Shown here: piece by piece, positions 34,579 to 43,150 of the stretch
Numbering within the stretch: the stretch's first letter is position 1
How the letters are laid out: each line of letters begins with the position of its first letter
Source of the DNA: Flavivirga spongiicola
GTDB taxonomy: Bacteria; Bacteroidota; Bacteroidia; Flavobacteriales; Flavobacteriaceae
Assembly: GCF_030540825.1 (NCBI RefSeq)
Contig: NZ_JAUOEO010000001.1
Span: forward strand, 4,229,001-4,293,000
DNA: 64,000 nt
Reading direction: 5' to 3'
Notes under the pieces: generated by a model
Databases searched by the model: none
What the model was told of the DNA's origin: nothing
What the model saw: only the letters and a program-made list of their open reading frames with translations
Program-made: the position numbers and the translations under genes

Positions 34579-35644
34579 AAAAATAACTCCAATCGCTTTA
34601 TTGCTATTAAGCTTTTCAATGTATTCTCAAGAAGTTTTGACAAAAACTATTGAAGAAATATACGAAATGACAAATGCCGGAGAGTTCCATTTAAATAATA
34701 AGTATGGTAATGTAACTATTAATGGTTGGGAAGAAAACGATATTTCTATAAAAATAGATATTAAAGTAACTAATAAGAAAAAAGAAAATGCAAAAACCCT
34801 TCTTGATCGTATAGTTGCTAATATAAAAACAGTAGATGATTTTGTAAGCATTACTTCAGAAATTTCAGAAAAGAACACCAGTCTTTTTTCCAGGTATTTT
34901 AATAAGGTAAACCCTTTTGAGTTTGATAAAAGTAATGTTGAAATAAATTACACCATTTATTTACCAATAAATGCTGAAATTGATATTACAAATAAGTTTG
35001 GCGATGTTATTATTGACAATTGGACAGGACGATTAAAAGCAAACATAGAACATGGTGATTTGTGGATTAACGAAGCTATTACCAATGCAAGAGTAACAAT
35101 GAAGTTTGGGAAACTAAGAAGTAAATCTATCGCTTACGGAACCATTAGCCTAAAAAATGGTGATATAGATATAGAATCATCTAATAAATTACTGCTAAAA
35201 ACCAGTGGAACAAAAATTGAAATTGATCAGGTTAAAGATCTAGAAGTCATTTCAAGTAAGGACGAGATAATCATTCAAAAGGTTGAAATAATACAAGGAG
35301 AATTAAACTTTTCTAATGCCCAAATAGAAGCTATCGAAGAAAAAATCAGCCTTAGTATGAAAGTTGCAGAACTACGGGTTGCTAAAATAAATCAGCCCGA
35401 TGCCTTTGTTTCCATAAACCAAGAATCATCAGATATTAATATCAATATTACGGGTTTATCTTTTAAGTTTAATGCTACATTGGAGCAAGGTTTATTAAGA
35501 CTGCCTAAAACTTTTTATAATATTGAGAATAATATGATTGATAAGAGTAAAAGGATACGAGAGATTAATGGTACCTATGGAAAAACTACTTCTGGTGTAT
35601 TCTCATTCACTGGAAAAAAAGGTGTTATCGTTTTAAAAGAATAA
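34556..35644 (+). CDS. Secreted DUF4097-like beta-helix protein
   Basis: A 362-residue protein with a signal-like N-terminus (KKITPIALLLLSFSMYSQ). Repeated strand patterns follow: GEFHLNNKYGNVTINGWEEND, IDITNKFGDVIIDNWTGRLKANIEHGDLWINEAI, MKFGKLRSKSIAYGTISLKNGDIDIESS. This is the right-handed beta-helix repeat of DUF4097/DUF4098-type envelope proteins, with a [GN]-x-[VI]-x-[IV]-xx-W turn. Three ATG codons (34556, 34559, 34562) begin the frame, overlapping the anti-sigma-like gene. It is exported, probably to the envelope. Its position in the sigma-factor operon suggests a role in sensing or maintaining the envelope. Confidence 0.8.
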   Translation: MMMYILYKKITPIALLLLSFSMYSQEVLTKTIEEIYEMTNAGEFHLNNKYGNVTINGWEENDISIKIDIKVTNKKKENAKTLLDRIVANIKTVDDFVSITSEISEKNTSLFSRYFNKVNPFEFDKSNVEINYTIYLPINAEIDITNKFGDVIIDNWTGRLKANIEHGDLWINEAITNARVTMKFGKLRSKSIAYGTISLKNGDIDIESSNKLLLKTSGTKIEIDQVKDLEVISSKDEIIIQKVEIIQGELNFSNAQIEAIEEKISLSMKVAELRVAKINQPDAFVSINQESSDININITGLSFKFNATLEQGLLRLPKTFYNIENNMIDKSKRIREINGTYGKTTSGVFSFTGKKGVIVLKE

Positions 35645-35755
35645 AAATCATTAATTATCTGAAAAAAAATTAAATAATTTAAAAAAAATCATTTTAGATG
35701 CAACCAATTATAAATTATGTTGTCTATAAATTATATAAACCTGAATATGACAAAT

Positions 35756-36421
35756 ATGAAACCTCGCAGAGCTTTTCTTTTATTAGCATTATTTTGCTTT
35801 ATAAATAGTATTAACGCCCAAGAATCTGAAGATTATATTGAGTTTAACGATCGTAAAAATACCGTACATGGTGTGTATTTAGGATTAAGCTTTAATTACG
35901 GGACCATCGATAAAGCTGAAACGTTTTCGTCCAGTTTTAAGGTTGCTTATGTCGCAAATCAACAATTTGAAATTGGTTTTATAGCTACAGGGTTTTATTC
36001 AGACATGAATAAACTCGGTCTAGATAATAATAATAGAGATTTAGTAGGCGTCTATGGGGGCTTGCATTTAGAGCCTATATTTTTTAGTAAATCTAAAGTT
36101 AATCTTTCATTTCCTTTACTCATTGGAGCTGGTGGTGTGGCATTAGTGGATGATTACGTTGATGACGTTGAGATTATTATAGATGACGATGATTGGGAAC
36201 GTGTTTTTGTTGTTGAACCAGGTATTAATGTACTTTATAATATTAATAGATATATACAAATTGAGGCTGGAATAAAATACAGGCTTTCTAGCAGAGTAAG
36301 TTTTCAACCTGAATATGATCTAACAAGAATAAATGGTATTTCTGGAGGCATAGGAATTAAAATTGGTGTATTTAACATGGGGAGAAATCGCTATAAAAAA
36401 AATATAAAAGATGACATTTAA
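35756..36421 (+). CDS. Outer-membrane beta-barrel protein
   Basis: About 222 residues from the ATG at 35756 (an ATG at 35717 gives 13 more and a poorer signal). Signal peptide: KPRRAFLLLALFCFINSINAQ. The mature part alternates strands with Tyr/Phe ends: GVYLGLSFNYGTIDKAETF, FEIGFIATGFYSDMN, LVGVYGGLHLEPIFFSKSKVNLSFPLLIGAGG, YNINRYIQIEAGIKYRLSSRVSF, GISGGIGIKIGVF, a small OmpA/PorA-like barrel. An acidic stretch (DVEIIIDDDDWE) sits in a loop. Part of the sigma-factor operon; the last bases overlap a 52-codon gene. Confidence 0.82.
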   Translation: MKPRRAFLLLALFCFINSINAQESEDYIEFNDRKNTVHGVYLGLSFNYGTIDKAETFSSSFKVAYVANQQFEIGFIATGFYSDMNKLGLDNNNRDLVGVYGGLHLEPIFFSKSKVNLSFPLLIGAGGVALVDDYVDDVEIIIDDDDWERVFVVEPGINVLYNINRYIQIEAGIKYRLSSRVSFQPEYDLTRINGISGGIGIKIGVFNMGRNRYKKNIKDDI

Positions 36422-36569
36422 GAAAAAATCAAATCGAGTGAATTCACAATATGTGCATTCTAAAAACAACAAAGTATATTTAAAGATGGATAATGAAAGT
36501 AATGAATGGTATCCTATTAATTTTCAATGGATTCCAATTATGGAGCTTAACAAAAATATGAATCAGTAG
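36411..36569 (+). CDS. Small protein, 52 aa, in the sigma-factor operon
   Basis: An ATG at 36411 opens a frame of 52 codons to a TAG at 36567-36569. It overlaps the beta-barrel gene stop by 11 bases, as coupled genes do. The peptide is basic at the N-terminus (MTFKKKSNRVNSQYVHSKNN), has the central stretch KVYLKMDNESNEWYPINFQW, and ends IPIMELNKNMNQ. No family recognised, but the overlap and protein-like composition (Trp pair, charged middle) support a real gene. It precedes the DUF2807 lipoprotein by 38 bases. Confidence 0.5.
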   Translation: MTFKKKSNRVNSQYVHSKNNKVYLKMDNESNEWYPINFQWIPIMELNKNMNQ

Positions 36570-36581
36570 TATAAATTAAAC

Positions 36582-36605
36582 ATCAATCAATCAATCAATC
36601 AATCA
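36582..36605 (+). repeat. Tetranucleotide repeat, six ATCA units
   Basis: Six perfect copies of ATCA, two bases before the ATG of the DUF2807 gene, where a ribosome-binding site would be. Copy-number change could alter translation (phase-variable), but that is inference. Confidence 0.75.
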
Positions 36606-36607
36606 CA

Positions 36608-37339
36608 ATGAAAACGAACAGACTATATATAACATTAACCTTTTTGGGTATTCTTATTTTATCATCTTGTAGTGTAGATACAATACACGTAAATGCAAAT
36701 GATATTGTAACTTATAGGGATGTCAATATCACCGATTACTCGTCGGTTAAAATAGCCAATGGGTTTACTGCTTATATAACCTTTTCTAACACTGAAGAAT
36801 CCATTAAAGTAGAAGCCAATGAAAATTTACACGATTATATTATAGCCACTAAAAAAAACAATGAGCTAATTATACGCTTTAAAAACAATTTTAAAATTAA
36901 AGGAAAAGAAACATTAAATGTATACATTACTACGAAACCTATTAATAACTTTTATGTAACTGCTGATTCTCAAATCTATTTAGAAAACACTTTAGTTGGA
37001 GATAACGCGAAAATAAAAATAACCGCTGATAGTTTTTTCTCTGGTGAAGTAGATGTTGACTACTTAGAGCTTAAAGCAGCAGCAGATGCTAATGCAGATT
37101 TATTGGGTTCGGTGAACGCTCTGAATGCAGATCTTTCGGCAGATGCTAAACTTTCAGGCTATGATTTACGGATTAAGGATCTAAAAATAAAAATGATGGC
37201 CGATTGTCAAGCAAATATAACGGTATCTAAAACTATAAATATTGAAGCTTTTGCAGACTGTACATTACGTTACAAAGGCAATGCAACTATTATTCGTGAA
37301 AATTTAAAAGCAGATTCTAGGATTATTAAAGTTAATTAA
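36608..37339 (+). CDS. DUF2807 (GIN-domain) lipoprotein
   Basis: A 243-residue protein with a lipoprotein signal (YITLTFLGILILSSCSVD; lipobox Cys21). DUF2807 pattern: YSSVKIANGFTAYITFSNTEESIKVEANENLHDYI, NELIIRFKNN, LNVYITTKPINNFYVTADSQIYLEN, followed by beta-helix repeats (AKIKITADSFFSGEVDVDYLEL, ADANADLLGSVNALNADLSADAKLSG). The family is a putative auto-transporter adhesin head, common on Bacteroidetes surfaces. It closes the sigma-factor operon. Confidence 0.87.
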   Translation: MKTNRLYITLTFLGILILSSCSVDTIHVNANDIVTYRDVNITDYSSVKIANGFTAYITFSNTEESIKVEANENLHDYIIATKKNNELIIRFKNNFKIKGKETLNVYITTKPINNFYVTADSQIYLENTLVGDNAKIKITADSFFSGEVDVDYLELKAAADANADLLGSVNALNADLSADAKLSGYDLRIKDLKIKMMADCQANITVSKTINIEAFADCTLRYKGNATIIRENLKADSRIIKVN

Positions 37340-37596
37340 AAGCATATTATCTTACCCGTTGTTCATTTAAGGTTAAATTTGTCAACCTGCTTTCCAGCAG
37401 GTAGGTTCGAATAAATTTCATGGTTGGTATCGAGAATAAAATATTACGGTATAAAAAGTAGTTCTCGATTTTTTTGACTAGTCCAAGACTAGCCTTTCGA
37501 ACTGACACATTTTTTGGTTTATAGATTTCAAAATGTTCAACGGGTTATTTTTTATAAATTGTATCATCAAAAACTTTAAAACCTCATTTGATACAC
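37340..37596. repeat. Spacer with two small inverted repeats
   Basis: Two hairpins are visible: CCTGCT-TTCC-AGCAGG at 37386-37401, and ATCGAGAA (37429-37436) with TTCTCGAT (37462-37469). The stretch TTCGAACTGACA (about 37496-37507) looks like an end of a dispersed genomic repeat. No gene. Confidence 0.45.
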
Positions 37597-38439
37597 TTAT
37601 TTTACTTTTCCTTTATATAAGATATTCAAAACTAATCCTCCAATAATTAATGAGATACCTAATAAACTCCAAAAGGTATAAACTTCGCTAAAAATAAAAA
37701 TACCAAATAAAACGGTGTAAATAACCTCCAAATATTTAAGTGGTGCTACTTGGTTTGTGGTCGCAACCTGAAAAGCCTTCGTCATGTACAATTGTCCAAA
37801 ATACCCAAAAACCCCCAATCCAAATAACAGTAACCATTCTGTACCTACTGGGGTTATCCAATTATTTATAGATAATATCCCTCCTACTATAGCAGAAATT
37901 ACCATAAAATAATTAACAACTACAACTGGGTGATCTCTTTTACCTATTTTACTAATAGTTATATAAACTAATCCACTAAAAATAGCAGAAATACAAGCTA
38001 ATAAGAGTCCATAACTATTTAATTCTGCATCAAAACCTTTTAAAACCAAAACACCCATAAATGCCATTGCGAAAAAAAGCCATTGCCATAATTTTACTTT
38101 TTCACGTAATAAAAATACAGCAAAAATAGCTGCAAAAATAGGAGCCATATATCGTAATGAAACCGCTGTTCCAATAGGTAAATATTTAGTAGACATAAAA
38201 AAGAAGGTCATCGAAGTAACGCCTACTATACCTCTAAGAATTAGAAGTTTTTTTTTATTCCCAAAAATGGGAATGTTATTTTTTAGTAGAAAAGTAAACG
38301 TAAAAATTAAAGAACTTATCGACCTAAAAAAAACAATTTGAAAGGCACTAATATGCAGTAATTGCTTAACTATAGCATTCATACAGGCGAATGCTAATGT
38401 ACTGATAAGCATAAACTTTATTGCATTCTTAACTTCCAA
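37597..38439 (-). CDS. EamA/DMT-family transporter (first of two)
   Basis: A 280-residue protein with ten hydrophobic segments and the two EamA halves: the first begins MLISTLAFACMNAIVKQLLH, with VFFRSISSLIFTFTFL and LRYMAPIFAAIFAVFLLREKVKLWQWLFF; the second has ISAIFSGLVYITISKIGKRDH and TTNQVAPLKYLEVIYTVLFGIFIFSE. Drug/metabolite exporters of this superfamily move small molecules out of the cell; the substrate cannot be inferred. It overlaps the second EamA gene by 11 bases, so the two are co-transcribed and could form a hetero-complex. Confidence 0.88.
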   Translation of the reverse strand: MEVKNAIKFMLISTLAFACMNAIVKQLLHISAFQIVFFRSISSLIFTFTFLLKNNIPIFGNKKKLLILRGIVGVTSMTFFFMSTKYLPIGTAVSLRYMAPIFAAIFAVFLLREKVKLWQWLFFAMAFMGVLVLKGFDAELNSYGLLLACISAIFSGLVYITISKIGKRDHPVVVVNYFMVISAIVGGILSINNWITPVGTEWLLLFGLGVFGYFGQLYMTKAFQVATTNQVAPLKYLEVIYTVLFGIFIFSEVYTFWSLLGISLIIGGLVLNILYKGKVK

Positions 38440-39343
38440 TAGTTCTGGTTTTCATTCTTTTACGTGATGTAATAAAGAAAACACCTGTTAAAAGGATACA
38501 AGCGGCTATGATAGTTTGAGTTGTTATAGCTTCATCAAGTACATACCAGCCCAGTATAATTGCAACTATAGGGTTTACATAAGCTGAAGTAGCAGCTTTC
38601 TCTGTAGAAACAACTTTGAGTAAATAATTAAATGCTGTAAAAGCGATAACACTTCCAAATAAAATTAAAAGAATTAAAGACCATTGCACCTCAATACTCC
38701 AATCTATAGGTGAAACCCAATTTTCATTTAAAAGCAAACTTATTATTATTAAAAGTACTCCAGCAATAATCATTTGGTATGCTGTACTAACAAAATAATT
38801 TGAAGGCAAATCGGCTTTAGCTACAAAAACACTGGCATAACTCCAACTTAAAACACAAGTAAGGATCATGAACATGCCTAACAAACTTTCATCATTAGTA
38901 ACTAGTTCTTTTTGGCTTACTAAAAGGTACATGCCAATAATGCCTAATGCAACGCCAATTAAAGATTTTGTTTGCATTTTTTTACCATCTAAAAGCCTCA
39001 TCAATAATAACACAAAAAGAGGTTGAGTTGAAGCCTCAAGTGCGGCAAAGCCACTGTCTAAATACTTTAAAGCCCAAATAAAAACACCATTACCATATAC
39101 CAAGAATAAAAAACCAACAATGGTGCAATTAATAAATTGTTTTCTACTAATAGCTAGTCTAAGTTTCATAAACTTAGCTATAATAAATATGATAAGTCCT
39201 GCAATAGTAAAACGGATGGCAGCCACAAAAAATGGTGGTATCTCTGTTACCGCAATTTTATTGAGTAGATAAGTAGATCCCCAAATAACATAAATGGCAA
39301 AGAATGCTAAAATAATAAGAATCGTTTTTCGCGATATACTCAT
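38429..39343 (-). CDS. EamA/DMT-family transporter (second of two)
   Basis: A 304-residue protein with ten hydrophobic segments and two EamA repeats: IYVIWGSTYLLNKIAVTEIPPFFVAAIRFTIAG at the start, GFAALEASTQPLFVLLLMRLLDGKK in the first half, and KAATSAYVNPIVAIILGWYVLDEAITTQTIIAACILLTGV at the end. This resembles the YdcZ/RhaT-like EamA proteins (for example YedA type). It lies upstream of the other EamA gene on the minus strand with overlap; its own terminator or regulator was not found. Confidence 0.88.
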   Translation of the reverse strand: MSISRKTILIILAFFAIYVIWGSTYLLNKIAVTEIPPFFVAAIRFTIAGLIIFIIAKFMKLRLAISRKQFINCTIVGFLFLVYGNGVFIWALKYLDSGFAALEASTQPLFVLLLMRLLDGKKMQTKSLIGVALGIIGMYLLVSQKELVTNDESLLGMFMILTCVLSWSYASVFVAKADLPSNYFVSTAYQMIIAGVLLIIISLLLNENWVSPIDWSIEVQWSLILLILFGSVIAFTAFNYLLKVVSTEKAATSAYVNPIVAIILGWYVLDEAITTQTIIAACILLTGVFFITSRKRMKTRTIGS

Positions 39344-39409
39344 TTATGCTAATGATTGAAATAATAAGATAACTGAAATACTATATTCAGAAAAGTTTAA
39401 AAAAGAGCT

Positions 39410-39862
39410 TTAAATCTTTTTCACTCGAACGGCGTTCATTCCTTTTTGACCGCGTTCTAACTCATAAGTAACTTTATCATTTTCTTCAATAGGCTCAAGC
39501 AATCCACTTACGTGTACGAAGTATTTTTCTTGATTTACACTATCAATTATAAAACCAAAACCTTTGGAATGATCAAAGAATGATACTTTTCCTTCTTTGT
39601 TTGCTGGTTCTTCTTCTTCCCTGTCTTCTTTCTTAGGAATTCCCAATTCAATACTTTCGGCTTCTACCTTTTCACGCATTGCCGGATCCGGTGGGGTGTC
39701 TGTTAAATTACCATTGAAGTCTACATAAGCAAATTGAATCCCTTGAGGATTTTCTTTTGCTTCAGCTCTACGAGCTTCCTTCTTTTTTTGCTTTTCTTCT
39801 CTTTTCTTTAAGCGTTTTTTTTCTTTTTCAATCTTATTAAAAGTTACTTGAGATTTTGCCAT
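39410..39862 (-). CDS. Cold-shock-domain protein with basic N-terminal extension
   Basis: A 150-residue protein. Residues 11-40 are extremely Lys/Glu/Arg-rich (KEKKRLKKREEKQKKKEARR), predicted coiled helix. Residues 90-149 form a cold-shock domain: GKVSFFDHSKGFGFIIDSV (RNP1 KGFGFI), KYFVHVSGLLEPIEENDKV (RNP2 YFVHVS) and NAVRVKKI. It should bind single-stranded RNA or DNA; the basic tail may add RNA affinity. Such CSD proteins with a long helix are common in Bacteroidetes. The A/T-rich region upstream could hold a cold-induced leader, but none was identified. Confidence 0.88.
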   Translation of the reverse strand: MAKSQVTFNKIEKEKKRLKKREEKQKKKEARRAEAKENPQGIQFAYVDFNGNLTDTPPDPAMREKVEAESIELGIPKKEDREEEEPANKEGKVSFFDHSKGFGFIIDSVNQEKYFVHVSGLLEPIEENDKVTYELERGQKGMNAVRVKKI

Positions 39863-39966
39863 AGTTTATAATACTGTACGTGTTTAATGTGAATAATTGA
39901 ATACAAAGATACGCCTTATTTTAAGTATGTTATAATAATTTAGAAGTAAAATACTATAAGCGCGCT

Positions 39967-41520
39967 CTAATCCTCTGGTGCATATCCATGAATGGCTTCA
40001 AAAACTTCATCAAAATTTGAACGCAAATAGGCGTTTAATTTTTTTCTATAATCTCCCTTTAACCACTCTACAAAATTATAAGTACTTTTGCTGATGCACT
40101 TAGTGTACCGCTGTATTCTAAAATCAATATCGTCCCCTAACATTTTTGCTAATCCTAAAGCATCATAGACATCTTCACTATTTTCGATACAAATTTTTGC
40201 GTGTTGCTCTATGGAGCGTTCTAAAACAACTTTTGAAGATTCACCTCCTCTAATAGACTCTATATAGGTTCTTTGTATGTCGAAATAGACTTCTTTAGAT
40301 TTTGAGAATTCTTCTCGCAATTCATCTGGCATTTCATACCTGAAATTACTTTCTAATTCTTCATCACTTAAAATGGCATCTAAATAGTAATTTGGCGACT
40401 TAAAAATGCGTTGCCAATCTAAATTGTCTCCCCAAGGTCCAAATCGATGAAAATTATTTCCTAAGTCAATAACACTAAACGTATTCTTATCTTTTAAAAT
40501 ACGAGATCCACGACCTATCATTTGATAATAAAGTGTTAATGATTTAGTCGCTCTATTTAAAATAATACTCTCAACTGTTGGTTCGTCGAACCCTGTAGTT
40601 AAAATACTTACCGATGTTAAAATAGCATCAGGCGTCTTTTTAAACCATTGTAAAATAAGAGCGCGTTCTTTCTTAGTATTTGTATTATCCAAATGTGCTA
40701 TAGGGTACCCTGCTCTTCTAAAGGTATCGTAAACATGCAACGAGGTATTAATTCCATTATTGAATATCAATGTCTTTTTACCTTTAGAGCGTTCTTCATA
40801 AGCTTGTACTAGCTTACCTAACATGTCGTTATCTGTATATAAATCTTCTGAAGACTTTACCGTATAATCACCATTTGCTCCAACTACTAACGAGGTTAAT
40901 CCGACATTATAAGAAAACATTTCAGCACGAGACAAAAAACCATTTTCGATTAAAGATTCAATACTCTCTCCAACAATTAATTCATCATAATTATCAGTCA
41001 TTGGTAATTCTATACTCGAACTTAAAGGTGTTGCTGTAACTCCTAAAATGAATGATTGACTAAAAAATTTAAAGAGTTTTGTAAAGGAGTTATAATGTGC
41101 TTCATCAATAATGACCAAACCTATATCAGAAATATCTAATTTATCATCATTCAATCTGTTATTTAAGGTTTCAACCATAGCAACAAAACAGCTATAATCT
41201 GCCTGATCGCTTAAATCTGCCTTACTATCTACAACCTTGTTCATCACACCAAATTCTGTAAGCACATTAGATGTCTGTCTACACAATTCAATACGATGTG
41301 TCATCACCAATACCTTCTTTTTATGATTTTTAAGATACTGCCTAACAATTTCAGAAAAAATAACTGTTTTCCCACCTCCAGTTGGTAATTGATATAATAA
41401 ATGATAATCATGAGGTGATTCGTCAAAACTCTTAAATATTTTATCGATAGCACCTTTTTGGTAGCTATACAAATCTTTACCGGCTTTTCTTTCTTCTAAT
41501 TCTGTTATTGAAATGGACAT
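39967..41520 (-). CDS. DEAD/DEAH-box helicase (SF2)
   Basis: A 517-residue protein. Walker A is in LYQLPTGGGKTVIFSEIV, Walker B is DEAH in LVIIDEAHYNSFTKL, motif III-like GVTATP, and motif VI QMIGRGSRIL in the C-terminal RecA lobe. The order (N-terminal SYQKGAIDKIFKSF Q-motif-like start, then two RecA lobes) matches SF2 helicases related to type III restriction and ERCC3-like proteins, such as small stand-alone DEAD enzymes of Bacteroidetes. A 120-residue C-terminal part (FRYEMPDELREEFSKSKEVYF and on) is helical. It is monocistronic; no nuclease or methylase sits next to it, so a role in restriction is not supported. Confidence 0.9.
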   Translation of the reverse strand: MSISITELEERKAGKDLYSYQKGAIDKIFKSFDESPHDYHLLYQLPTGGGKTVIFSEIVRQYLKNHKKKVLVMTHRIELCRQTSNVLTEFGVMNKVVDSKADLSDQADYSCFVAMVETLNNRLNDDKLDISDIGLVIIDEAHYNSFTKLFKFFSQSFILGVTATPLSSSIELPMTDNYDELIVGESIESLIENGFLSRAEMFSYNVGLTSLVVGANGDYTVKSSEDLYTDNDMLGKLVQAYEERSKGKKTLIFNNGINTSLHVYDTFRRAGYPIAHLDNTNTKKERALILQWFKKTPDAILTSVSILTTGFDEPTVESIILNRATKSLTLYYQMIGRGSRILKDKNTFSVIDLGNNFHRFGPWGDNLDWQRIFKSPNYYLDAILSDEELESNFRYEMPDELREEFSKSKEVYFDIQRTYIESIRGGESSKVVLERSIEQHAKICIENSEDVYDALGLAKMLGDDIDFRIQRYTKCISKSTYNFVEWLKGDYRKKLNAYLRSNFDEVFEAIHGYAPED

Positions 41521-41704
41521 CCCTAAAATTTTGTGACGTGCAAAAATAACACCTTTGAAGGGTTTTTTACGAATGTTTAATGTGAAAATTACAAATGATT
41601 ATTTTTTTTATTGAAAATGAATACGTTAAGTAGCCATTAAACTTATTTGTTTATTTTTAGTCATAGTAAGTGACAACCTGCCTTATAAATAAAATTTAAG
41701 ACCA

Positions 41705-43012
41705 ATGATTCGTTATATATTTGTTAGCATATTTATACTATTATTTGCTTCTTGTGATAATTCAATAGAAACTATTGATAATGCCGAAGAAGAAGCTGAA
41801 AACACACAAAATAACGCTCCAAATATTTTGCTCATTATAGCCGACGATATGGGTCTCGATGCGGCTCCAGGTTATGATATAGGAAGTACGAAACCTAATA
41901 TGCCCAACTTACAAAATTTAATAAATTCAGGTATTAAGTTTACAAACCTATGGTCTAATCCAACATGTTCTCCCACCAGAGCGACTATTTTAACAGGGAA
42001 ATATGGATTTAAAACGGGGGTACTGGAAGCTAGTGATATTTTGTCTACTTCTGAAACTTCTTTACAAAGCTATATGGATACAAATTCCAGCACATCATAT
42101 AATCATGCAGTTATAGGTAAATGGCACTTGTCTAATAATGAGAATCATCCAAATAATATGGGAATAAATCATTTCGCAGGTCTTATAGGAGGTGGGGTTC
42201 AATCCTATTGGAATTGGAACCTGACAATAAATGGTGTCACAACAAAATCAACAGAATATACTACAACCAAGTTTACAGATTTAGCTATTAATTGGGTTGC
42301 AGAGCAAACAACGCCTTGGTTTTTATGGCTAGCTTACAATGCACCCCACACGCCTTTTCACTTACCTCCAAACGATTTACATTTCCAAGGAACTTTACCT
42401 TCAGATCAAGTGAGTATAGACAGCAATCCACTGCCCTATTACATGGCTGCACTTGAAGCTCTGGATACTGAAATGGGTAGATTAATAAATTCAATGTCTT
42501 CAGAAGAAAAAGATAATACCGTTATTATTTTTATAGGAGACAATGGCACCCCCAATCAAGTGGTGCAAGAACATCCATCTACAAGAGCTAAAGGCAGTGT
42601 ATATCAAGGAGGTGTTAATGTACCTATGATCGTTTCAGGGAAAAACGTAACGCGCATTAACGAAACAGAAGATGCGCTTATAAACACTACAGATTTCTTC
42701 ACAACCATAGCTAATATCGCTGGGACATCAGATACTGAAATTCATGATAGTAAAAGTTTTAAAAATTTACTTGTAAGCAGTGATAATACAGGTAAGAGAG
42801 ATTATATATATACCGAAAATGAAGATTTTACTATTAGAAACGCCACTCATAAATACATTTATTTTAATAATGGCTCCGAAGCTTTGTTTAATTTAAATGT
42901 CAATCCGTTAGAAAGCCCAAATCTTCTAAATGCAAATCAATTGCCTTTAAGCAATAGCGATACTACCATTAAACTTGAGTTAACAACTAAATTATCTGAG
43001 ATTAGAAATTGA
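41705..43012 (+). CDS. Sulfatase (formylglycine-dependent) lipoprotein
   Basis: A 435-residue lipoprotein (signal IRYIFVSIFILLFASCDNS; lipobox Cys17). The sulfatase fold is clear: metal-binding Asp pair in LLIIADDMGLD, the formylglycine site Cys88 in NPTCSPTRATILTGK, VIGKWHLSNN, NAPHTPFHLP and IIFIGDNGTP. It hydrolyses sulfate esters after Cys88 is oxidised, so an FGE/anaerobic maturase must exist elsewhere in the genome (not in this window). It is probably periplasmic or outer-membrane attached and may release sulfate from marine polysaccharides or other esters. Terminator at 43041-43069. Confidence 0.93.
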   Translation: MIRYIFVSIFILLFASCDNSIETIDNAEEEAENTQNNAPNILLIIADDMGLDAAPGYDIGSTKPNMPNLQNLINSGIKFTNLWSNPTCSPTRATILTGKYGFKTGVLEASDILSTSETSLQSYMDTNSSTSYNHAVIGKWHLSNNENHPNNMGINHFAGLIGGGVQSYWNWNLTINGVTTKSTEYTTTKFTDLAINWVAEQTTPWFLWLAYNAPHTPFHLPPNDLHFQGTLPSDQVSIDSNPLPYYMAALEALDTEMGRLINSMSSEEKDNTVIIFIGDNGTPNQVVQEHPSTRAKGSVYQGGVNVPMIVSGKNVTRINETEDALINTTDFFTTIANIAGTSDTEIHDSKSFKNLLVSSDNTGKRDYIYTENEDFTIRNATHKYIYFNNGSEALFNLNVNPLESPNLLNANQLPLSNSDTTIKLELTTKLSEIRN

Positions 43013-43040
43013 CCTTTTGTTAACATAGCATGATATTTTT

Positions 43041-43069
43041 AAACGAATTTGTAACAAAATTCGTTTTTT
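43041..43069 (+). terminator. Terminator of the sulfatase gene
   Basis: AAACGAATTT (43041-43050) pairs with AAATTCGTTT (43057-43066), with a 6-base loop and a T-run after it. Confidence 0.75.
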
Positions 43070-43150
43070 GTCTTCTAACTATATATATCATTACATTATG
43101 ATACGGTAATTCGTGTTTAAAAATGACAATTCTTTAATCCATATCAATAA

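Noticed and set aside
39967..41520. A restriction or defence helicase
   Set aside because: Only the helicase is present; no methylase, nuclease or other defence partner lies next to it.
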